Part shown: piece by piece, positions 15,826-23,196 of the stretch
Position numbering within the stretch: position 1 is the stretch's first letter
Layout of the letters: each line of letters opens with the position of its first letter
NCBI GenBank assembly: GCA_045590155.1
Contig: JAZNQL010000038.1
Coordinates: 1-23,370, forward strand
DNA: 23,370 bases
Direction: 5' to 3'
Origin: JAZNQL01 sp045590155
GTDB lineage: Bacteria; Bacillota; Clostridia; UMGS1883; UMGS1540
Program-made: the position numbers and the translations under genes
The notes under the pieces: model-generated
Seen by the model: only the letters and a program-made list of their open reading frames with translations
Told to the model about the DNA's origin: nothing
Database searches by the model: none

Positions 15826-15877
15826 TTCAGATTAAAGCCAACAGGTTTTAAATAAAAATTACAGGAGGATGACTCAT

Positions 15878-16075
15878 ATGCCAAAATTAAAGACGCACAG
15901 AGGAGCGGCAAAGCGCTTTAGTCTTACAAAGAATGGTAAAGTAAAAAGAGGAAAGGCTTTTAAGAGCCATATACTTACTAAAAAATCAACGAAGAGAAAG
16001 AGAAGACTTCGTAAGATTTCATATGCTTCGATTCCGAACGCAGTAACAGTAAAGAGACTTTTACCTTACAAATAA
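15878..16075 (+). CDS. rpmI: 50S ribosomal protein L35
   Basis: This 65-residue basic protein begins MPKLKTHRGAAKRF and contains LTKNGKVKRGKAFKSHILTKK, then KRKRRLRK, the L35 pattern at full length. AGGAGG (15863-15868) lies nine bases before ATG 15878. An ATG at 15869 directly abuts the SD and cannot be the start. It is the second gene of the classic infC-rpmI-rplT operon. Confidence 0.98.
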   Translation: MPKLKTHRGAAKRFSLTKNGKVKRGKAFKSHILTKKSTKRKRRLRKISYASIPNAVTVKRLLPYK

Positions 16076-16093
16076 GAATAGGAGGATGTAAAA

Positions 16094-16447
16094 ATGGCTC
16101 GAGTAAAAGGAGCTCTTTCCACAAGAAAGAGACATAAAAAGATATTAAAGCTCGCAAAGGGCTATGTTGGAAGTAAGTCCAAATGCTACAGAGTGGCAAA
16201 CCAAGCGGTTATGAAGTCACTTGTTTACGCTTATGCAGGAAGAAAGATGAAAAAGCGTAACTTCAGAAGAATGTGGATTACCAGAATCAGCGCAGCAGCA
16301 AAGATGAACGGTATGAACTATTCAACATTTATGGATGGACTTAAAAAGGCAGGCATCGAAATTAACAGAAAGATGCTTTCAGAAATCGCAATAAATGACG
16401 CAGCAGCTTTCGCACAGTTAGTAGAAAAGGCAAAAGCAAGCAGATAA
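16094..16447 (+). CDS. rplT: 50S ribosomal protein L20
   Basis: L20 is an early 23S rRNA-binding assembly protein and, by family knowledge, the autorepressor of this operon. The 117-residue product begins MARVKGALSTRKRHKKILKL and has GYVGSKSKCYRVANQAVMKS, RKMKKRNFRRMWITRI and the C-terminal SEIAINDAAAFAQLVEKAK region that contacts rRNA. SD AGGAGG starts 14 bases before ATG 16094. The gene ends nine codons' length ahead of a strong terminator. Confidence 0.98.
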   Translation: MARVKGALSTRKRHKKILKLAKGYVGSKSKCYRVANQAVMKSLVYAYAGRKMKKRNFRRMWITRISAAAKMNGMNYSTFMDGLKKAGIEINRKMLSEIAINDAAAFAQLVEKAKASR

Positions 16448-16459
16448 AGAAACAGTAAA

Positions 16460-16489
16460 GGCAGCGCTTTTGCGCTGCCTGATTTTTTT
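16460..16489 (+). terminator. rho-independent terminator after rplT
   Basis: GGCAGCGC (16460-16467) and GCGCTGCC (16472-16479) form a GC-rich 8-bp stem with a TTTT loop, followed by seven T (16483-16489). The next start codon is only six bases beyond. Confidence 0.92.
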
Positions 16490-16494
16490 AAAAT

Positions 16495-17250
16495 ATGTAT
16501 ATTAAAAGTTTAGATAACAATATAATAAAACATGTAAATTCCTTAAAAAAACCTGCGGGAAGACGTGAATTTTTCGAGCTTTTGCTTGAAGGGGAAAGAC
16601 TTGTACACGACTCGGTTTTAAACGGAGCACAACTTTCGTTTGCCCTTGTGAGCGAAAACTATAAAGGTTTTATTCCAAAAGAGTGTAAAGTATACACTTT
16701 GCCTGACAAGCTTTTTCATCGCATAGCTGAAACAGAAACTCCGCAAGGAATAATTGCAGTTGCAAAACAAAAAAAGTGGACTCTTGACGATATAGAAGGT
16801 GCAGGACCTCTTGTAATATGCGACAATGTAAGAGACCCCGGAAATATGGGAACAATTTTAAGAATTGCACATGCAACGGGAGCATCAGGAGTCGTGCTTT
16901 TAAAAGGATGTGTTGATATTTACAACACAAAAGTAGTACGAGCTTCAATGAGCGCACTTTTTCAAGTTAAAACCGTTTTTCTTGAGCCTTGCGACCTTAA
17001 AGATGTAAAACAAAAGGATTATAAAATAGCGGGCGGAGCATTGCAAGACAGAAGTGTCAGCCTATATAGTGCAAACCTTAAAGGAAAATGGGCGTTTGTA
17101 ATAGGAAATGAAGGGGACGGTATAAGTCCAGAGGTTTTGGATGCGTGCGATACGCTTATAAAAATACCAATGCCGGGTGGAGCAGAATCTTTAAATGCTG
17201 CGGTAGCGTGCGCAGTTATGCTGTATGAACATGTAAGGGTTAATCTTTAA
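16495..17250 (+). CDS. SpoU/TrmH-family RNA 2'-O-methyltransferase
   Basis: The enzyme transfers a methyl group from SAM to a ribose 2'-hydroxyl in rRNA or tRNA. The 251-residue protein has an N-terminal substrate-binding domain (to about 95, with EFFELLLEGERLVHD) and a SPOUT knot domain with all three motifs: NVRDPGNMGTILR (111-123), FVIGNEGDGIS (201-211), and IPMPGGAESLNAAVACAV (224-241). The exact target cannot be told. ATG 16495 directly follows the T-run of the rplT terminator and has no SD; the N-terminus nonetheless aligns with the family start (MYIKSLDNNIIKHVNSLK), so it is probably correct. It often lies next to ribosomal operons in Firmicutes. Confidence 0.93.
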   Translation: MYIKSLDNNIIKHVNSLKKPAGRREFFELLLEGERLVHDSVLNGAQLSFALVSENYKGFIPKECKVYTLPDKLFHRIAETETPQGIIAVAKQKKWTLDDIEGAGPLVICDNVRDPGNMGTILRIAHATGASGVVLLKGCVDIYNTKVVRASMSALFQVKTVFLEPCDLKDVKQKDYKIAGGALQDRSVSLYSANLKGKWAFVIGNEGDGISPEVLDACDTLIKIPMPGGAESLNAAVACAVMLYEHVRVNL

Positions 17251-17264
17251 AAGGAGGAAATCAA

Positions 17265-17552
17265 ATGAAGGACGAGCTCAGAGATAAACAACTTACCCAA
17301 CTTTACGAAGCATTCGCAAGTCTTCAGACTGCGGAAGACTATAAAAGATTTTTATTTGATCTTTGTACCAGAGCAGAGCTTTCTTCAATGGCACAAAGAC
17401 TTGATGTTGCAATAAAACTTGACAAAGGGGCTGTATATACCGAAATTGTGGAAGAAACAGGAGCAAGTTCGGCAACCATTTGCAGAGTGCGCCAATATTT
17501 AAACGGAGAGGCAGAAGGATACCGCAGGGTACTTTCTAAGATAAAAAAATAA
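17265..17552 (+). CDS. YerC/TrpR-like DNA-binding protein
   Basis: The 95-residue protein resembles YerC-type members of the Trp-repressor superfamily: helices to about 60, with FLFDLCTRAELSSMAQRLDV, then a helix-turn-helix YTEIVEETGASSATICRVRQ (about 58-77) as recognition element. It is a likely small transcription regulator acting as a dimer; ligand and targets are unknown, and family membership does not mean it binds tryptophan. AAGGAGG (17251-17257) precedes ATG 17265. Its TAA shares the last base with the ATG of the next methyltransferase. Confidence 0.9.
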   Translation: MKDELRDKQLTQLYEAFASLQTAEDYKRFLFDLCTRAELSSMAQRLDVAIKLDKGAVYTEIVEETGASSATICRVRQYLNGEAEGYRRVLSKIKK

Positions 17553-18274
17553 TGTACGGAAAATTTTCATCGTTATACGATGATTTAATGAAAGATGTAA
17601 ATTATATAAAAACGGCAGAGTACTATCAGGCTATTTTTGAAAAGTTTGGACAAAAGCCTGAACTGGTACTTGATTTGGGATGCGGAAGCGGAAACCTAAC
17701 ACGAATAATGCAAGAAAAAGGCTATGATATGATAGGAATAGATGCTTCTGAAGAAATGTTATCTGTTGCAAAAGAAAAAGATTCAAAAAGCCTTTATCTT
17801 CAAATGGATGCAACGGAATTTGAACTTTATGGTACAGTGGATGCAATAGTAAGCTATTTAGACCTTGTAAATTATCTGACAGAAGATGGTGACCTTGATA
17901 AACTGATGCACCTTGTCCAAAACTATTTAAATTATGACGGACTTTTTGTTTTTGATATAAGTACAGAATATAAATTAAAAAATATACTGGGAGATAACAC
18001 CCTCACTTATGATGACGGAAAAATATTTTATGTGTGGGAGAACAATCTTGAAGATAAATTCTGCAATATGTTTCTGACATTTTTCGTAAAAGAAGGGGAA
18101 CACTATAATCGTATAGAAGAAGAACAGTGTCAGAGAATATATACTAAAGAAGAGATTATATCATCCGCAGAAAAAGCAGGACTTGTACCTCTCGGCGTTT
18201 TTGGAGAGAATTTTAACGCTCCTTTGGAAAATGACGAGCGTATATATTTTGTTATGCAAAGGAGAAAACCGTGA
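17552..18274 (+). CDS. Class I SAM-dependent methyltransferase
   Basis: The 240-residue protein has a Rossmann-type SAM fold: motif I LVLDLGCGSGNLTRIM (from residue 38), motif II with GIDASEEMLSVAKEK (from 62), then LQMDATEFELYGTVDAIV and the later YDGLFVFDIST. It groups with the small clostridial methyltransferases next to yerC. The substrate (small molecule, protein or RNA) cannot be inferred. It starts at ATG 17552, overlapping the previous stop by one base (TAATG) with no clear SD, so it relies on coupled translation. The end overlaps the next gene (GTGA). Confidence 0.88.
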   Translation: MYGKFSSLYDDLMKDVNYIKTAEYYQAIFEKFGQKPELVLDLGCGSGNLTRIMQEKGYDMIGIDASEEMLSVAKEKDSKSLYLQMDATEFELYGTVDAIVSYLDLVNYLTEDGDLDKLMHLVQNYLNYDGLFVFDISTEYKLKNILGDNTLTYDDGKIFYVWENNLEDKFCNMFLTFFVKEGEHYNRIEEEQCQRIYTKEEIISSAEKAGLVPLGVFGENFNAPLENDERIYFVMQRRKP

Positions 18275-19494
18275 ATATAGCAATAATAGGCGGCGGTGCT
18301 GCAGGTATGATGGCGGCAGCTTCGGCGGCAATGTGCAAAAACAGAGTTTTTCTCATAGAAAAAAACAATAAATTCGGGAAAAAACTTCGTATTACAGGCA
18401 AAGGAAGATGTAATATAACAAATTCCTGTCCACCTGACGAATTGATTAAAAATGTGCCCACAAACGGCAGATTCTTATATAGTGCATTTAACTCTTTTTC
18501 AAACAATGATTTAATAGCATTTGTTGAAAAAATGGGTGTAAAAACAAAAATTGAACGAGGGAACAGAGTTTTCCCTGTAAGTGATAATGCAAATGAGGTA
18601 GCCGATGCCTTTGTTAGTTTTCTAAAAAAACAGAATGTAACCTTTGTAAAGGCTTCGGCAAAAAATATAAATACAAAAGACGGAGCGGTAACAGGAGTTT
18701 TACTTGATAACGGCAAAATTTTACCTGCAGACGCAGTAATTTTAGCAACAGGCGGAATAAGCTACCCTGTGACAGGTTCAACCGGAGAAGGGCATAAAAT
18801 GGCAGGGGAGCTTGGGCATACAGTAACGGAACTTAAACCTTCGCTTGTACCGATAGAATGCGGGGAAAGGTGGGTTCAGGCGTTACAGGGACTTTCACTT
18901 AAAAATGTTACCTTAAAGGTTTTAAACCAAAACGGAAAAGAAATTTATTCGGATTTTGGGGAAATGCTTTTTACCCATTACGGGATATCGGGACCAATAG
19001 TATTAAGTGCAAGCTCGCATATGAAAAGTGCATACGGGCATACACTTCATATAGACTTAAAGCCTGCCCTTACACCAGAAGAGCTTGATAAACGCTTAAT
19101 CCGTGATTTTGAAAAATACAGTAAAAAAGATTTTGCAAATTCACTGGATGATTTGTTCCCTAAAAAGCTTATTGACGTAATGGTAGAGCTTTCGGGTATT
19201 GACCCTCATAAAAAAACAGGCGAAATAGGAAAAACAGAACGCAAAAACTTTGCTTCTCTTATAAAGAACTTGACCTTAACCGCAACAGAATTTAGACCTA
19301 TAAATGAAGCGATAATAACTTCAGGTGGAATAAATGTAAGCGAAATAAATCCAAAAACTATGGAAAGCAAGCTTGTTTCAGGACTTTATTTTGCAGGCGA
19401 GATTATAGATGTAGATGCCTATACAGGCGGATTTAATCTTCAAATAGCATTTTCCACCGGATTTGTAGCCGGTAGGGTAACCGAAAGAGAGTAA
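18271..19494 (+). CDS. HI0933/YhiN-family NAD(P)/FAD-dependent oxidoreductase
   Basis: The 407-residue flavoprotein begins with a dinucleotide-binding fold (MNIAIIGGGAAGMMAAASAA) and the family motif FGKKLRITGKGRCNITN (about 36-52), then ADAVILATGGISYPVTGSTG (from about 153), and ends with GLYFAGEIIDVDAYTGGFNLQ, which closes the FAD site. HI0933-like proteins (also called YhiN or BaiN-like) have uncertain physiological substrates; in clostridia the gene sits by cmk and ispH, as here. GTG 18271 overlaps the preceding TGA by four bases, with AAGGAG upstream. The last codons (VTERE) and the stop lie inside the left inverted repeat of the foldback element at 19478, so the C-terminus may have been altered by insertion. 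Confidence 0.9.
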   Translation: MNIAIIGGGAAGMMAAASAAMCKNRVFLIEKNNKFGKKLRITGKGRCNITNSCPPDELIKNVPTNGRFLYSAFNSFSNNDLIAFVEKMGVKTKIERGNRVFPVSDNANEVADAFVSFLKKQNVTFVKASAKNINTKDGAVTGVLLDNGKILPADAVILATGGISYPVTGSTGEGHKMAGELGHTVTELKPSLVPIECGERWVQALQGLSLKNVTLKVLNQNGKEIYSDFGEMLFTHYGISGPIVLSASSHMKSAYGHTLHIDLKPALTPEELDKRLIRDFEKYSKKDFANSLDDLFPKKLIDVMVELSGIDPHKKTGEIGKTERKNFASLIKNLTLTATEFRPINEAIITSGGINVSEINPKTMESKLVSGLYFAGEIIDVDAYTGGFNLQIAFSTGFVAGRVTERE

Positions 19495-19755
19495 TCCGAA
19501 CCTGCCTAAAACGCTGGAATTTCGGTATCTTTTGGCTTGTAATCCTTGCAAGGCACAAAGCCTTGCTTCCTCTTCCGTACCAAAATCTACTCAAAATTTC
19601 ATACGTTTTAGGTCAATAGAATTTTTAGAGTAGCAGATTTTTGATTGCGGAAGGCAAAAACGCAGGTAATCCTGGCGGATTACCGAGTATTTTAACACAT
19701 CGAAAGCGAAAATCTGCCTCTAAAAATCAGAGTTCGGATTATTCACTTTCGGTTA
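19478..19755. mobile_element. candidate TA-flanked foldback element (MITE-like)
   Basis: The gap between two genes is bounded by 24-bp inverted repeats (19478-19501 and 19732-19755; 22 of 24 positions match) whose outermost two bases are TA on both sides, the target duplication typical of IS630/Tc1-mariner type elements. Nearly all the inside pairs too. CCTAAAACG (19505-19513) matches CGTTTTAGG (19604-19612), around a GCAAGGC/GCCTTGC hairpin (19548-19566). A second arm pairs 19622-19641 with 19709-19726 around GGTAATCC/GGATTACC (19665-19684). No ORF of its own is seen. It could instead be a structured RNA or a cmk leader. Other copies in the genome would settle the matter. Confidence 0.6.
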
Positions 19756-19766
19756 GGAGGAATAGT

Positions 19767-20432
19767 ATGAAAATAGCAATCGACGGCCCTGCAGGTGCAG
19801 GCAAAAGTACAATGGCAAAGCTTGTTGCAAAAGATCTTGGACTTGTTTATATCGACACAGGTGCTATGTACAGATGTGCAGCGCTTTACTTTATACGCGA
19901 AGGTGTGGATATAAAAAACGAAAAAGAAAAGGTAATAGCAAATTTAGATAAAATCAATATAGAAATTTCTCATATCGACCACGAACAACATATTTTTTTA
20001 AACGGAGAAGATGTTTCTTCCAAAATCCGCACACCCGAAGTTTCTGTAGGTGCATCCGAAATAGCGGTTATTCCTGAAGTAAGATTAAAACTCGTTGATA
20101 TTCAGCGTCAGAATGCTGAAAAAACAGATGTAATAATGGATGGAAGAGATATAGGCACATACGTATTGCCTGATGCGGAAGTTAAAATATTTCTTACCGC
20201 AACTGTTGAAGAACGTGCAAAACGCAGATGCCTTGAACTTCAGCAAAAAGGAATAGACAGTAATTTTGAAGAAGTAAAAAACGATATGATATATCGTGAC
20301 AAAAACGACAGTAGCAGAGCTTTTGCACCCTTAAAGCCCGCCGAAGACAGTATTATGCTTGACAGTACACAGTATAGCATAGAAGAGGTTGTTGATATAA
20401 TTAAAAAAATCATAAAAGACAGGGTAAAATAA
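19767..20432 (+). CDS. cmk: Cytidylate kinase
   Basis: Cmk phosphorylates CMP and dCMP using ATP, supplying pyrimidine nucleotides. The 221-residue product opens MKIAIDGPAGAGKSTMAK, with the P-loop at 7-15, then LVYIDTGAMYR, IVMDGRDIGTYVLPDAE-like VIMDGRDIGTYVLPDAEV, FLTATVEERAKRR and the C-terminal RDKNDSSRAFAPL. I chose ATG 19767 since TAGGAGG (19754-19760) is just upstream; an open frame extending back to 19641 lies inside the foldback element and is not coding. The SD directly abuts the right inverted repeat, so that structure could affect cmk translation. The stop overlaps the next ATG (TAATG). Confidence 0.97.
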   Translation: MKIAIDGPAGAGKSTMAKLVAKDLGLVYIDTGAMYRCAALYFIREGVDIKNEKEKVIANLDKINIEISHIDHEQHIFLNGEDVSSKIRTPEVSVGASEIAVIPEVRLKLVDIQRQNAEKTDVIMDGRDIGTYVLPDAEVKIFLTATVEERAKRRCLELQQKGIDSNFEEVKNDMIYRDKNDSSRAFAPLKPAEDSIMLDSTQYSIEEVVDIIKKIIKDRVK

Positions 20433-22390
20433 TGGGTATAATATTAGCAAAGAATGCAGGCTTTTGTTTTGGGGTTGCAAGGGCAGTAAAAATGGCAGAA
20501 GAAATGGCAAAAGAGGGTAAGGTGTATACCTACGGTCCTCTTATTCATAACGAAGCCGAAACAAACCGTCTTGAAAAACTTGGAGTATTTATAAAAAATG
20601 ACGGCTTCAAACCTGGTGACAGAGTAATAATACGAAGTCACGGCATTTCGGAAAAAGAAGAGGAAAAAATAAGACAGGCAGGAGCCAAAATTTGCGATGC
20701 AACCTGTCCCTTTGTAAAAAAAATACATAATATCGTTAAAGAATATTATGAAAAGGGTTACCAGATTGTAATTGTCGGAGATCCCGACCACCCCGAAGTT
20801 TTAGGAATTAACGGTAGATGCAACGATAGTGCAATAATTATAAATAACGAGGAAGATGTCACAAAAATACAAGCTTGCGAGCAGGTTTGTCTGGTAGCAC
20901 AAACCACATCAAAAAGAATTTTTTGGGAAAAAATTTTAAAAATTATAAAAAACACTTGCAAAAGTATGGTGTTTTTTGATACAATATGTGAAGCGACTAA
21001 TGAACGTCAAAAAGAAGCTGAAGAGCTTTCTAAAAAAAGCGATGCGATGATAGTCATAGGCAGCAGGCAGAGTTCAAACACAACAAAGCTTGTTGATATA
21101 TGTAAACAACACTGCAAAACAGTTTATCATATCGAAAGTAAGGACGAGCTAAAAAAAATAAAAGTACCTTACGGCACAACAGGAATTACAGCCGGAGCAT
21201 CAGCACCGGATTGGATAATTAAGGAGGTTTTAAACACGATGGAAGAAAACGCAAAAAACACAGAATTAAATTTTGAGGAGGAACTTCAGAAGTCTTTTAC
21301 TACTTTAAATACAGGGGACGTAGTTCGAGGTACCGTAATCGGTATTACACCTACTGAGATATATGTTGACTTAGGCTACAAGTCTGACGGTATTCTGAAC
21401 GTATCAGAAGTAACAGAAGACCCCGACGTTAAGGTTGAAAATATGCTTAAAGTCGGCGACGAAATCGAAGCTTATGTTTACAGAGTAAGCGACGTTGACG
21501 GAGTAGTTGGACTTTCAATGAAACGTCTTGTAGCAATGAAGGGCTGGCAGAAAGTAAAAGATGCTTACGAAGCTGGCGAAATTTTACAGGGTAAAATTAT
21601 CGAAGTTGTACGTGGCGGCGTAATGGCAGTAAGCGAAGGTGTAAGAATATTTATTCCCGCTTCCCAGGCAAACGACAGATATATGCCTGATTTAAGCGTA
21701 CTTATCGGTAAAGAAGTTCCCATAAAGATTCGCGACATTAACCCCAGCCGCAAGAGAGTTTTAGGCTCAGTTAAAGAAATTTTAGTAGCTGAAAAGGCTA
21801 AAAAGAGCGAAGAATTCTGGGCAAAGGTTGATGCAGGTCAGACAGAGTTTGACGGCGTAGTAAAAACATTAACAAACTTTGGTGCATTTGTTGATATCGG
21901 CGGAGTAGATGGACTTATCCATATCTCACAGCTTTCATGGAGCCACATTAAGCATCCTTCTGAAGTATTAAAAGAAGGCGATGCAGTGAAGGTTACATTG
22001 CTTGAAGCAAATAAAGAAACAGGCAAAATCTCACTCGGATACAGAAAAGCAGAAGATAATCCCTGGATTATTGCTGAAAAGAGATTTAATGTTGAAGATG
22101 TAGTTTCTGTTAAGGTTATAAGACTTGTACCTTTTGGTGCATTTGTTGAACTTATGCCTGGCATCGACGGACTTATTCACATCTCACAGATAGCAAACAA
22201 GAGAATTGAAAAGCCTGCTGATGAACTTAAAATCGGACAGGAAGTTGAAGCAAAAATCACTGAAATCAATTGGGAAACCAAAAAGATTTCACTCAGCATA
22301 AGAGCATTACTTCCCGTAGCAGAAAAAGAAGCTCCCGTTGAAGAAGCACCTGCAGAAGAAGCTCCCGCAGAAGAAACAACAGAAGAATAA
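20432..22390 (+). CDS. ispH: IspH (HMBPP reductase) fused to ribosomal protein S1 domains
   Basis: The first part (about 1-268) is the Fe-S enzyme that makes IPP and DMAPP in the last step of the MEP pathway: cluster cysteines C12 (AGFCFGVA), C92 (CDATCPFV) and C186 (FDTICEATNERQ), with HPEV (120-123) and AQTT (156-159) in the active site. The second part has four S1 OB-fold repeats starting about 284, 375, 469 and 552 (for example GDVVRGTVIGITPTEIYVDL and FVDIGGVDGLIHISQLSW), and a Glu/Ala/Pro-rich acidic tail. Such fusions occur in several clostridia. AAGGAGG (21221-21227) and in-frame ATG 21239 lie exactly at the joint, so S1 alone (383 residues) may also be made. Cysteine-cluster and mRNA-binding roles are from family knowledge. 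Confidence 0.97.
   Translation: MGIILAKNAGFCFGVARAVKMAEEMAKEGKVYTYGPLIHNEAETNRLEKLGVFIKNDGFKPGDRVIIRSHGISEKEEEKIRQAGAKICDATCPFVKKIHNIVKEYYEKGYQIVIVGDPDHPEVLGINGRCNDSAIIINNEEDVTKIQACEQVCLVAQTTSKRIFWEKILKIIKNTCKSMVFFDTICEATNERQKEAEELSKKSDAMIVIGSRQSSNTTKLVDICKQHCKTVYHIESKDELKKIKVPYGTTGITAGASAPDWIIKEVLNTMEENAKNTELNFEEELQKSFTTLNTGDVVRGTVIGITPTEIYVDLGYKSDGILNVSEVTEDPDVKVENMLKVGDEIEAYVYRVSDVDGVVGLSMKRLVAMKGWQKVKDAYEAGEILQGKIIEVVRGGVMAVSEGVRIFIPASQANDRYMPDLSVLIGKEVPIKIRDINPSRKRVLGSVKEILVAEKAKKSEEFWAKVDAGQTEFDGVVKTLTNFGAFVDIGGVDGLIHISQLSWSHIKHPSEVLKEGDAVKVTLLEANKETGKISLGYRKAEDNPWIIAEKRFNVEDVVSVKVIRLVPFGAFVELMPGIDGLIHISQIANKRIEKPADELKIGQEVEAKITEINWETKKISLSIRALLPVAEKEAPVEEAPAEEAPAEETTEE
21221..21241 (+). 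promoter_or_regulatory. internal Shine-Dalgarno and ATG at the IspH/S1 joint
   Basis: AAGGAGG (21221-21227) is followed, after 11 bases, by ATG 21239, in frame with the fusion at codon 270, just where the IspH part ends (KEVLNTMEEN). Translation from here would give a free four-repeat S1 protein. The spacing is a little long. Confidence 0.55.
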
Positions 22391-22398
22391 TACAAATG

Positions 22399-22424
22399 AG
22401 GACTTGTCTTTTCGGACAAGTCCT
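22399..22424 (+). terminator. hairpin between ispH-rpsA and rnhA, partial terminator
   Basis: A 10-bp perfect stem (22399-22408 with 22415-22424, six-base loop) is followed only by TGCTTTAGG, not a long T-tract, and then by the rnhA SD. It may be a weak terminator or an mRNA processing or stability element. Confidence 0.5.
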
Positions 22425-22441
22425 TGCTTTAGGAGAATATT

Positions 22442-22915
22442 ATGAAAAACGTTTCTGTATATACCGACGGAGCATGCAGCGGCAATCCCGGTCCCGGCGG
22501 ATATGGAGTAATACTTGAATATAACGGCAAAGAAAAGGAACTTTCGGGCGGATATAGAAAAACCACAAACAACCGTATGGAGCTTATGGCAGTTATTGTA
22601 GGACTAGAAGCGTTAAAAGAACCCTGTGAAGTTCAACTTTACAGTGACTCGTCTTATGTAATAAATGCATTAACACAAGGATGGGTTTATGCTTGGAAGA
22701 AGAATAACTGGCGTCGCAAAGGGGGAGAAGCACAAAACCCCGATTTATGGCAACGACTGCTTGACGCTACTGCTGAGCATAAAATAGAATATATATGGGT
22801 AAAAGGTCATAATGGTAACGAAAAGAACGAACGTTGCGATACCCTCGCAGTTTCAGCCTATAAGTCCGAAAACCTTCCCCCTGATACAGAATACGAAAAT
22901 AGGTATCAGGAATAA
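22442..22915 (+). CDS. rnhA: Ribonuclease H1
   Basis: RNase HI cuts the RNA strand of RNA-DNA hybrids, removing primers and R-loops. The 157-residue protein has all active-site residues: D9 in YTDGACSGNPGPGGYG, E47 in NNRMELMAV, D69 in YSDSSYVINAL, the handle region WVYAWKKNNWRRKGG, H123 in KGHNGNEKNE and D133 in RCDTLAV. Length matches E. coli RnhA. SD AGGAG (22431-22435) lies six bases before ATG 22442. It follows the ispH-rpsA fusion by about 50 bases and is closed by a terminator. Confidence 0.97.
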   Translation: MKNVSVYTDGACSGNPGPGGYGVILEYNGKEKELSGGYRKTTNNRMELMAVIVGLEALKEPCEVQLYSDSSYVINALTQGWVYAWKKNNWRRKGGEAQNPDLWQRLLDATAEHKIEYIWVKGHNGNEKNERCDTLAVSAYKSENLPPDTEYENRYQE

Positions 22916-22925
22916 TTAAAAAAGC

Positions 22926-22953
22926 AAAACGCTCCTTTTTTAGGGGCGTTTTT
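22926..22953 (+). terminator. rho-independent terminator after rnhA
   Basis: AAAACGCTCC (22926-22935) pairs with GGGGCGTTTT (22943-22952) with one G-T pair; the right arm runs into a T-tract. Loop TTTTTTA. It faces the small-RNA terminator next to it. Confidence 0.85.
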
Positions 22954-22976
22954 CAATTATTAGAAAAGCAATAAAT

Positions 22977-23057
22977 AAAAAATGGAACATAAACTCTGCT
23001 CCGGATGACAAAAGGGTCCCCCAGATGTACGTCCAAGACGTTAGGAGTTATGTTCCT
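22977..23057 (-). ncRNA. predicted small structured RNA with own promoter and terminator
   Basis: On the minus strand a transcript starting near 23057 begins with GGAACATAACTC (23056-23045), which pairs with GAGTTTATGTTCC (22996-22984) with one bulged base. Inside are a hairpin ACGTC-TTG-GACGT (23041-23029) and a GC-rich core (GGGGGACCC at 23022-23014, then TCATCCGGAGCAGAG). The closing stem is followed by six T (22982-22977), so it doubles as the terminator. The RNA is about 80 nt. It has no ORF. GC-rich core in an AT-rich genome supports a functional RNA. I do not recognise a known family; it does not match a tRNA or SRP RNA. Confidence 0.65.
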
Positions 23058-23063
23058 GATAAT

Positions 23064-23092
23064 ATGATACCACAAAAAGAAGGTGCTGTCAA
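23064..23092 (-). promoter_or_regulatory. predicted sigma-A promoter for the small RNA
   Basis: On the minus strand TTGACA (23087-23092), 17 bases, TATCAT (23064-23069). The expected start, six to seven bases on, coincides with the 5' base of the outer stem of the predicted small RNA. Confidence 0.7.
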
Positions 23093-23196
23093 GACTGACG
23101 GTACAAATTATGCAAATGTGCCGATAGAAAACGATTTTTCGGCAGAGGTAATGAGACAGCTTACGGGCGGAAAAGTAATAAAAGGAGATGTTGAAA

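Noticed and set aside
19641..19766. N-terminal extension of cmk
   Set aside because: The frame is merely open through the foldback element; the cytidylate kinase fold begins at MKIAIDGPAG, with an SD directly before ATG 19767.
22330..22387. Repeated GAAGAAGCTCC-type units as a DNA repeat
   Set aside because: They encode the acidic Glu/Ala/Pro tail of the S1 part and are in frame, so they are ordinary coding low complexity.
22984..23056. 73-nt structure considered as a tRNA
   Set aside because: The length fits, but there is no T-loop GTTC-type sequence, no anticodon arm in the right place and no CCA end.
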